53,074 bases of DNA from Streptococcus sp. HF-1907 (GTDB lineage: Bacteria > Bacillota > Bacilli > Lactobacillales > Streptococcaceae). Both the position numbers and the translations under genes were made by a program. Every line of letters starts with the position of its first letter. Position 1 is the first letter of the stretch. Positions 46,867 through 53,074 of the stretch are shown in pieces. The notes under the pieces were generated by a model. That model saw nothing but the letters and a program-made list of their open reading frames with translations. It ran no database searches and was not told where the DNA came from. Where the stretch lies: NCBI RefSeq assembly GCF_015594605.1, contig NZ_JADNQT010000014.1, positions 1-53,074 of the forward strand. The letters run 5' to 3'.

Positions 46867-46961
46867 GGTTTTCTCCTTTATTGTCTGTAAACGTTGATTT
46901 AATAGGCTTTTCAGTCAGCCTATGAGTTCTTAAAAATAAATTTGTTCACCTTTTTGTGGAC

Positions 46962-48102
46962 TTACAAACTATTCATGGCTTTTTCGTAATATGAAACAGC
47001 CTCTTTTTCTTTATCCGCGGATAGGTGGCTATAAATATCCATGGTCATAGCTAAAGTGGCATGACCTAGGCGGTATTGTAATTCTTTGTAGCTGATACCA
47101 GCATTTAGCAATAAACTAGCATGAGTATGGCGGAAAGCGTGGAAAGTAAAGCGCGTAATACCAATTTCAGCACACCGCCTATCTAGGCTTTCCTGTCTAG
47201 TTGCCATGTTTTGATATTCCTTTGTGGGAGTTGCATACACTACAGAAGAAACACGCGCCCCAGTCTCTAAAAATAATTGTCGCTGTCTGTTCTTATAAAG
47301 CCTTAGTATATTGACTATTTTCTTGTCTATGCTGATTGTCCTAATTTCTGCTTTACTCTTTGGCGTACCTATCAACTTTAGTAACCTACTGTAATTCTTG
47401 GTTATACTGATAGTTCCATTCTCTAGGTCAATATCAGACCATTCTATGGCTACTGCTTCACCAAAACGGCAACCAGTAGCAAGTAAAACACTGTACAGGA
47501 CATAATCAAGATAATGACCGTATTTCTGATTAGACAGCCTTTCCATGTAGCACATTAGAGCTTTTAAGTCGTCTGAAGCTATGAATTTGATAGCCTTGTT
47601 CTCACGCTTAGGCTGTTTAGGAAGAATAATGTTCCTAGCTGGATTAAATGGCAATAGCTAGAGGGACACCCCATACTGTAAGACACGCCTGTTTATTGAG
47701 TGAACCACAGCATAATGAACTAGCTGAGTAGATAGGTCATTGATAAAACTTTGTATATAGCTAACAGATAGCTTGGCCAGTCTTAGAGAACCCAAGACAG
47801 GTATTAGGTGATTATAAAGCATTCTCTTAGTTGCTATGAAGGTTTGAGGTTTAACAGTAAGCCGATAACTTTCTAGCCATAATTCAGCCAGTTCTTGATA
47901 GTTCTTAACAGGTACTATTTTTGTGACCGTATAGCCATTAGATATAAAATCATCTTGCGCGTGCTTTCTGCTTAACCTCTTTTCTTGTCCTACCCGTAAC
48001 GCTAGTTTTAGCTTTCTTTCCTGTTACCTGGTCAACGCCTAGATAGACATTGGCACGGTACACAATAGCACCGTTTTTCTTTTTGACTTCATTTATTTTC
48101 AT
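46962..48102 (-). pseudogene. Tyrosine recombinase (integrase), broken
   Basis: The whole integrase can be read but not in one frame. The N-terminal arm and SAM-like domain (MKINEVKKKNGAIVYRANVY to the AR before a TGA) need a one-base shift near 47963 to continue as AQDDFISNGYTV. A TAG near 47658 then interrupts YGVSL/LLPFNPARN. The catalytic part is intact: Arg in TGCRFGEA, HAFRHTH, LGHATLAMT and Tyr in DIYSHL. The intact length would be about 380 residues, in the range of ICE/phage integrases. Mobility has been lost unless complemented. Confidence 0.9.
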
Positions 48103-48419
48103 GATATGAACCTTTCCATCAGCAGGCAAGCCGTTATTAAAAAAATTTTAGATTGAATTGGGTTTATATCATGCTGAGCGTTACAAGAACGCCCCTATTT
48201 TCGTTTATTTTGGGTAAGTAGTCTAATTTTTATATGTTTTAGCCCTAAAATCACTTAGAGGGCTTTTTAGGCGTGTATTTTGAGAAGTATATTTTTAGAG
48301 ATTTAAACAGGTCAAAAATGAGCGGTAGATACTAAGGTTTTACAAAGGTATGCGCCCTAATATTGCCCTAAGGTGTGTATAGGTTTTGTAAAGATGGTTG
48401 GACTTAAAGCCACGTGCCG
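48103..48419. other. Non-coding region upstream of the integrase
   Basis: Contains a hairpin at about 48241-48268 (AGCCCT/AGGGCT followed by TTTTTA, plus-strand terminator-like). No ORF with a ribosome site is seen. Probably eroded element DNA. Confidence 0.4.
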
Positions 48420-48659
48420 TTAATACGGAATGACTTCAGGAAAATAGTAAAAATATATCGTAACAGCCAGTGCAATCAAGGAGATGCCAAAAGCAACCCA
48501 TGAAGAACGTTTGTATTTTGTCCAAAAAATGCTCATGACAGCTAATACTGTGGCAATAATAGGTAATTCCATGTAACCATAAGGGAGAAAGGACAAAAAG
48601 TTGTCTAATAGAGAGAGAATGGCTAGTGTTATGCTGCTGATTGGGAGTAGTTTTTTCAT
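48420..48659 (-). CDS. Small membrane protein of the element, 79 aa
   Basis: ATG at 48659 follows AAAGGAATACC. Three hydrophobic stretches (about 5-22, 32-50, 56-74) suggest two to three transmembrane helices. The frame is open upstream (MRVLKYKKRELAKVLKYY) without a ribosome site. Function not recognised. Confidence 0.6.
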   Translation of the reverse strand: MKKLLPISSITLAILSLLDNFLSFLPYGYMELPIIATVLAVMSIFWTKYKRSSWVAFGISLIALAVTIYFYYFPEVIPY

Positions 48660-48979
48660 GGTATTCCTTTCAAGATAATATTTTAGGACTTTTGCAAGTT
48701 CTCTTTTTTTGTATTTAAGCACGCGCATAATGCTGAATTCCGAGGATAATAGACTAGTACCAAATGTGACAAGGTTGTCAGATTTAGGAACGTCAGCCCT
48801 CTATCTCATAGCCACCCTACCAGCAGAATAACATTGACCACGCGCAAAATACTAATTTTGTTGAAATATGCTGAAAGATATAGGTTTACATAACTTGACA
48901 AAACTTGACTTTTTCAAGGTATTCAAAAACTTATATTTCAGATTTTGAATATAGGGGTGCGTGACACATACAATCAATT
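48660..48979. other. Non-coding region with repeated CACGCGCA motif
   Basis: Two copies of CACGCGCAWAATRC occur at 48720-48733 and 48839-48852; a third is at 50347-50360. Short direct repeats (ACTTGACAAAACTTGAC near 48893) also occur. No supported ORF. Confidence 0.5.
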
Positions 48980-49558
48980 CTAAAAATCAATATCTAATCC
49001 AACCATTCCCTCTAAAATATTTATTATGCTTTCCCTTTCTTTTGGGGTTAGTAAAGAAAAATAAAAAATAAGCTTTTTAAAAACATTTGGGGTATCCCCA
49101 CCGTCAATAAATTCAATAAATTTTTTCGTATGCATTTCCCACATATCAATAAGTTGTTGGTCAGTAATACCGATTTTCCAAGGTTCAGCTTCTTCAAAAT
49201 AATGACCAAAGCTATTTTTTAACTCAACCGATACGGTATTTTTAATCTTTTCAAGATTCTTATCACCTAAAACCTCAGAAAGAGCTGTATAAGCATCATA
49301 ATCAAAATTGTCATCACTATCTTCATCAACTGTATACGGTTCTAATGCTACTAGCATATGTTCACGACTTAGACTATAGCCCAATAAATACCCAATATGT
49401 ACACCGAAAAAGTTAGCTAACGTTTGGGCTTTGTCTTGTTTGATACTATTTACACCATTTTCCCAGTTTTGTATAGTTCGGTATGATACCCCAATTTCTT
49501 TACCTAAAGCTTGTTGTGACAAGCCTTTTTCTTGTCGTAATTCTTTTAACCTATTCAT
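48980..49558 (-). CDS. XRE-family repressor
   Basis: A 192-residue phage/ICE-type repressor. The N-terminal HTH (LKELRQEKGLSQQALGKEIGVSYRTIQNWENG, about 4-35) is clear. The C-terminal 120 residues are acidic and helical and lack the Ser-Lys LexA/CI peptidase motif, so release is probably not by RecA-type autocleavage. It is divergent from a Cro-like gene with shared operator-like repeats between them. Confidence 0.88.
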   Translation of the reverse strand: MNRLKELRQEKGLSQQALGKEIGVSYRTIQNWENGVNSIKQDKAQTLANFFGVHIGYLLGYSLSREHMLVALEPYTVDEDSDDNFDYDAYTALSEVLGDKNLEKIKNTVSVELKNSFGHYFEEAEPWKIGITDQQLIDMWEMHTKKFIEFIDGGDTPNVFKKLIFYFSLLTPKERESIINILEGMVGLDIDF

Positions 49559-49581
49559 TTATTCAACACTTTTCAAAATTC

Positions 49582-49680
49582 ATTATATCACAGACACCGA
49601 AAAAAAGTACACTACGACGAAAAAAATCATTGATAACGAAAAACAAAGGTGCTACCATACACATATGCACCGAATAAAGG
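49582..49680. promoter_or_regulatory. Divergent promoters with repeated CGAAAAA boxes
   Basis: CGAAAAA-type boxes occur at 49598, 49618 and 49637 (20 and 19 bp apart) and a variant at 49671. The plus-strand promoter is TTGATA (49630-49635), 17 bp, TACCAT (49653-49658); the minus-strand -10 TATAAT is at 49582-49587. The boxes overlap both promoters, as expected for the repressor/Cro switch. Confidence 0.55.
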
Positions 49681-49739
49681 TGTTTCATAAACACTTCCAC
49701 ACCTATTCATCTAGTAAAAAATCAAAAGGAGGAAAGAAC

Positions 49740-49937
49740 ATGAAAAATAACATGCGCGTGCTTTTAGCAAAGAAACGCCAAAAAGTTTCCGATGTGGCAA
49801 AAGCAACAGGGCTATCTAAAAGTACCTTGACAGCTTTATACTACGAACGCACCAAGCGCCCAGATATTGAAACCTTGCAAAAGGTAGCTAATTATCTAGA
49901 TGTTACCATTGACGAACTACTTACTGTCGAGGATTAG
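49740..49937 (+). CDS. Cro-like XRE-family regulator, 65 aa
   Basis: A full HTH domain (VLLAKKRQKVSDVAKATGLSKSTLTALYYERTKRP) of the YozG type. ATG at 49740 follows AAAAGGAGGAAAGAAC. It is divergent from the repressor; the usual lysogeny-type switch of ICEs and phages. Confidence 0.85.
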   Translation: MKNNMRVLLAKKRQKVSDVAKATGLSKSTLTALYYERTKRPDIETLQKVANYLDVTIDELLTVED

Positions 49938-49946
49938 GTGTACATC

Positions 49947-50389
49947 ATGAACATTGTTTACATGGACGGCAATAAAGAGCCGTACACAACGTACGACATC
50001 ATAGCTGAACATGCTGAGATTGATACTATTTCAGTTAAAAAGCTAATTGATAAGCGTAAAAAGGATTTAGAAGCGTTTGGGGTTTTGTCATTTGAAATCC
50101 ATAAACCTGAAAAAGTTCACTAGGCGGACGACCTAGGAGAATTTATCACTTAAACGAACAGCAGGCGACTTTATTAGTTACCTATCTAAGAAACACCGAG
50201 CCAGTCAGAGAGTTTAAAAAAACCTTGTCAAAGCATTCTATGACATGCGTAACGAGGTGGCAGAATTCCGCTATCAGAGGGCGATAGAGAAACCAAAACG
50301 CAAAGAGTTGGTTAAAGCTGTCAGCGAATGGCAAAACGCACCTAAACACGCGCATAATACCATTACAAGAAAGAGGTTTATAATCCATG
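49947..50389 (+). pseudogene. Rha-family phage regulatory protein, frameshifted
   Basis: The first part (MDGNKEPYTTYDIIAEHAEI to EKVH) stops at TAG 50121. One frame over, GGRPRRIYHLNEQQATLLVTYLRN continues the Rha domain. A second shift lies in a run of seven A at about 50216-50222, after which KAFYDMRNEVAEFRYQRAI continues to the stop at 50389. Rha proteins occur in phages and block infection when the host lacks IHF or are used as antirepressors. The intact length would be about 147 residues. Confidence 0.8.
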
Positions 50390-50390
50390 A

Positions 50391-50534
50391 ATGACAGGCT
50401 TAACGACACCTACGCAGATAAAAAATGAATTGGACGTAGATTATAGCACCTTGAAACGTTGGGAACGTGCTGGACTACGACGCTACTCCCCTCCTATCGA
50501 GGACATTCTAATCTTTTTAGGAGCGGACAAATGA
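50391..50534 (+). CDS. Small MerR-like HTH protein, 47 aa
   Basis: An intact frame beginning MTGLTTPTQIKNELDV and containing STLKRWERAGLRRY, the recognition part of a MerR/excisionase-type winged helix. It starts next to the Rha remnant stop and overlaps the following ATG (ATGA). Probably an element excisionase or regulator. Confidence 0.6.
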   Translation: MTGLTTPTQIKNELDVDYSTLKRWERAGLRRYSPPIEDILIFLGADK

Positions 50535-51092
50535 CAATATATGAAAGCCGTGGCTTTGGGTCTTTACTTTATCCATACAAGGGAAATCTAGAACCTTTTG
50601 AATATATTTCTAAGTTTAGACCTTTAGAAGTCCCTAAAGGCATTGATTTAGAAGAATATAAGCGAACACACCCCCTACTATTTGAGTGGTAAGGTTACGC
50701 CAGATAAAAACGGTAGCTATAAGCGAAACAATGACAGTCTTTTATCTATCGTGATTTGATTTTTCTTGATTATGATGACATTGAAACAGGCGTAAACCTG
50801 CCTAAAATCGTTTCTGAGAGACTTTCGAAGTACAGTTATATTATATTTTTATCCAACTATCAAACACACCGCCGAAAAGCCCCGTTATAGGCTTGTGGTA
50901 AAACCTAGCCACACCATAAACGAGGCAACCTATAAAGAGATCATCCGAGAGATAGCAAATAAGATAGGGCTACCTTTTGACCTAACTAGCCTTACCTGGT
51001 CACAATTGCAAGGCTTACCAGTCACAACGGCACGACAAACGCATGAAGAAAATGTGCACAACTTAAATTTTCATCGTGTGCATTTTTTATGA
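50531..51092 (+). pseudogene. Phage/ICE primase-like gene, multiply frameshifted and truncated
   Basis: Pieces in successive frames join into one protein: MTIYESRGFGSLLYPYKG to HPLLFEW; SGKVTPDKNGSYKRNNDSLL; YRDLIFLDYDDIETGVNLPKI; YPTIKHTAEKPRYRLVV; VKPSHTINEATYKEIIREI. FLDYDD resembles the metal-binding acidic motif of primase-polymerase N-termini. At least three indels are needed. The homologous part ends near 51030, where a 21-bp inverted repeat begins. Family assignment is tentative. Confidence 0.65.
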
Positions 51093-51242
51093 AATTTTCT
51101 TGAAAATTATCGAGATATCTAGATTTTTTCATTCAACAGTACCCGTTTCCGGGTACATTCTAGCACTATTTTATAAAAAATAACTCAAAATTTATGAAAA
51201 ATAGTTTTCTGAAATCAATAGTTTCTTCATGCGTTTGTCGTG
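51031..51242. repeat. 212-bp AT-rich segment bounded by 21-bp perfect inverted repeats
   Basis: Left arm 51031-51051 and right arm 51222-51242 are perfect reverse complements (core ACGACAAACGCATGAAG). The interior contains a perfect GTACCCG/CGGGTAC hairpin near 51147 and no ORF. It looks like a miniature inverted-repeat element or a recombination-generated inverted duplication at the right edge of the degraded element. No clear target duplication is visible. Confidence 0.75.
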
Positions 51243-51247
51243 GGTTA

Positions 51248-52078
51248 CTAGCCGTTGATATTATCCGAAGCTACTCCAGATCTATCATCTTCCAATCCTA
51301 GCCAATCAATGAATTTTTCCACTGATTTATCCCAGAAAGCCCACTCGTGACCGCCTGACCAGGTTTCATAGGTATGAGGAACTTTGTTTGCTTTTAGCTC
51401 TGCGACAAAGTTGTTGTTGGCTTCTAGGAATGAATCCTCGGTTCCGCAAGTGATGTAGAGCTGGGGAATGGCTGCGCTGGATTTAGCTAATTGACGGACT
51501 TGGTAGGCTGGGTTTTGGTCTGACTCTAGGAGCGTGGTCAAATCGCCAAATACTGCTTTGTAGTAGGAACGTTTTTGGAATGGGACTGGGGACTCGTCGG
51601 TGCTAGCGACAGCATCTTCCAAAATCAAACCACTAGAGAAAGCTCCGATAGCACTGAAATTATCGTGGAACTTGAGACCATTGTGGAGGGCGCCGAAACC
51701 ACCCATGGAGAGACCAGCGATGTAAGTATCCTCGCGCTTGTGAGAAAGGGGGAGCATGTTGCGGGTCAAGTCCAGCAGCTCCTTGCCGATGAACTGGCTG
51801 TAGTTGTTCATGTGGTCAGGCTGGTCCAGGTAAAATTGATTCTCGCCCGCTGGCATGACAACGGCAAGATTGTGGTGCTTGGCGATTGAGGCAATGCGCG
51901 TGCCCACCAACCAATCATTCTGGTCACCGATGATACCGTGAAGGAGGTAGAGGGTCTTGTAAGGCGGTTTAGCAATCAAATTGCCAGTCATATCTACCTT
52001 GTCAGAAGGCAGGTAAACATTGAATGTCACGGTCCGCATGAGGGATTGGGACATAGCGTTGACAGTTAGTAGAGTCAT
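51248..52078 (-). CDS. estA: Alpha/beta hydrolase esterase (EstA, tributyrin esterase type)
   Basis: A 276-residue serine esterase of the esterase D/S-formylglutathione hydrolase family. Visible are the oxyanion segment LYLLHGIIGDQNDW, the nucleophile elbow GLSMGG, the Asp region (CGTEDSF) and the catalytic His in SGGHEWAFW. The start at 52078 follows AGGAGACCCTCAC; the open frame upstream is chance. Homologues deacetylate or hydrolyse short-chain esters. Confidence 0.9.
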   Translation of the reverse strand: MTLLTVNAMSQSLMRTVTFNVYLPSDKVDMTGNLIAKPPYKTLYLLHGIIGDQNDWLVGTRIASIAKHHNLAVVMPAGENQFYLDQPDHMNNYSQFIGKELLDLTRNMLPLSHKREDTYIAGLSMGGFGALHNGLKFHDNFSAIGAFSSGLILEDAVASTDESPVPFQKRSYYKAVFGDLTTLLESDQNPAYQVRQLAKSSAAIPQLYITCGTEDSFLEANNNFVAELKANKVPHTYETWSGGHEWAFWDKSVEKFIDWLGLEDDRSGVASDNING

Positions 52079-52169
52079 GTGAGGGTCTCCTTTTTGTTTT
52101 GATAGGGGTATTGTATCATTTTTTGCAATGGTAGGGGCTAATTCACTGGTCAATGGATACCAGTAGTTA

Positions 52170-52380
52170 TGATATTTTTGTCATGTTGACTAACATCACT
52201 CTGGTTCACGCGAATTTTTTGTGATGTTGGAATATTTCAACTTGGTGTACATGTTATTTTTCTGAGTCCGAGCAAATTCACTCTGAATACTACTGTATTT
52301 TTCTAAATCTAAGCAAATTCACTTTAAATACTATGGTATTTTTTTGAATCCAAGAAGATTCACCTTGGACAAATTAAAAC
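52170..52380. repeat. Tandem repeat array 5, 41-bp period
   Basis: AGCAAATTCAC recurs at 52271, 52312 and (variant AGAAGATTCAC) 52353, exactly 41 bp apart, with GTATTTTTxT between. The left part (52180-52230; ATGTTGACTAACATCACT, then TTTTTTGTGATGTTGG) resembles the reverse complement of array 2 at 17.7 kb. Confidence 0.8.
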
Positions 52381-52449
52381 TCTTCACTCGTTTCAGTTCG
52401 TTTTACAGGTATGTTATAATAGTAAAGAATAAAATAAAGGAGTCTAGCA

Positions 52450-52617
52450 TGATTACAGGAAAAATAAAATTGATTTGATTTGGACCACTTCGTGAACTGA
52501 TAGGTTAACTAATATTGAATAATTGACCTTTTGCTACTCATGCAGGAGTTAGAGCCTACCGAGTTGGAACGTGAAGTAAATATCCCCGTGGTGCTAGTTA
52601 ATTTCAAAATATCTTAA
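52450..52617 (+). other. Gene scraps next to the IS982 end
   Basis: A good promoter -10 (TATAAT near 52415) and ribosome site (AAAGGAGTCTAGC) lead to an ATG at 52450 that stops after nine codons (MITGKIKLI). A second short frame (52540-52617; MQELEPTELEREVNIP) has only AGG-poor context. Both look like remnants of a gene cut by IS insertion. Confidence 0.4.
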
Positions 52618-53074
52618 ATTATAAGCTAATACGATTTGCTCTATCCTCAATTGCAATCCTGTTTTTGCTCTAGCTAGTGTTTGTTCCATATCGAAAAGCG
52701 TACAAAGTTCTGAAAAACGTGTCTCAATAGTCCTTCTCATAGCCATTAGTTTCCAATGATTATGTTGCTTAGCCCCTGCCATGTTTTGACGTAAGGGAGT
52801 CCAAAGATGATAACCTTTATACTCCAAACTATTTCTAAGCTCGTGACTAAGATAGCCCAAATCAGCCAAAATGTGAGAGTGATGGCAATTTTCCAGTAAG
52901 TCCTCAACGGCTCTAATATCGTGAACAGATGCTGGTGTCACAACGTAGTTCAGAATATAGCCTGATAGGGTGACCAGCATAGGAACTTTGAACCCCTAGA
53001 TTCTTGGAGGCATTGTAACCAATATCTGCCAAGCCATCAAAAATACGTGTTCTATAATTACGGACAGGTTGACA
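52594..53074 (-). pseudogene. IS982-family transposase, C-terminal part, frameshifted
   Basis: The C-terminal half (PMLVTLSGYILNYVVTPASVHD to LQLRIEQIVLAYNLRYFEIN) is typical of IS982. Upstream, LADIGYNASKNL is in another frame and separated by an indel near 53000 (GGGG run). The rest lies beyond the window edge. With the IS3 end at position 1, both window edges are insertion sequences. Confidence 0.85.

Overview
The window is low-GC Firmicute DNA from a Streptococcus. The gene set (obgE, smpB-rnr-secG-rpmG, coaE-mutM, era-dgkA-ybeY, phoH, yozE-msrA, cvfB, frr-pyrH, rplA-rplK, pabB, ftsK, an MtsABC/SloR-type metal locus, nudF, glmU) and the lineage-typical small proteins (DUF4044, DUF3397, YozE, L33) are streptococcal. 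My best guess is the S. bovis/equinus complex or a close relative. That is inference from protein style, not a database match.

Layout. 1-130: tail of an IS3-family element. 357-535: a 41-bp tandem repeat array. 0.6-4.4 kb: a DUF6261-like protein, a small ORF, a leaderless-looking membrane protein, and an ABC-F ATPase behind a leader with a 3-codon uORF and a terminator. 4.2-9.7 kb: obgE, DUF4044, rsuA, a frameshifted maa, a decayed old-yellow-enzyme gene, a nitroreductase and a glyoxalase. 9.7-12.6 kb: a two-component system with a secreted coiled-coil protein upstream. 12.7-30 kb: a long, almost entirely minus-strand housekeeping block. 29.8-39.5 kb: ftsK, a lipoprotein rotamase, the metal ABC transporter and its regulator with a palindromic operator, mtnN, nudF and glmU. 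39.5-46.9 kb: accessory DNA with VOC proteins (one broken), a secreted beta-helix-like protein with an in-frame stop, a 28-residue peptide, at least two tandem small RNAs and a third structured RNA, an oxidoreductase, two tiny membrane peptides, ASCH, DUF3977, SDR and DUF2829 proteins. 46.9-51.1 kb: a degraded integrative element (broken integrase, repressor/Cro pair, broken Rha-type protein, small HTH protein, broken primase-like gene). 51.2-53.1 kb: an esterase and a frameshifted IS982-family transposase.

Two things stand out. First, six intergenic stretches hold degenerate tandem arrays with the same 41-42 bp period but mostly different sequence, often built from two quasi-palindromes per unit (about 21 bp each). 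They sit at operon boundaries. Second, between 40.9 and 43.5 kb four minus-strand promoters share one architecture: TTAAG-type half-sites every 11 bp, then exactly 10 bp, then a TANACT -10 box. This is the layout I remember for CiaR-activated promoters. They drive a small peptide, the beta-helix protein and a duplicated small RNA carrying an anti-Shine-Dalgarno/anti-start segment. A further RNA between them has mutually exclusive helices. Together these look like one regulon island.

Gene decay is heavy (maa, namA-like, VOC, beta-helix, integrase, Rha, primase, IS982, and the start of the PmrA-like gene). Many indels lie in short homopolymers, so sequencing error must be excluded for those, but several substitutions to stop codons would not be explained that way.
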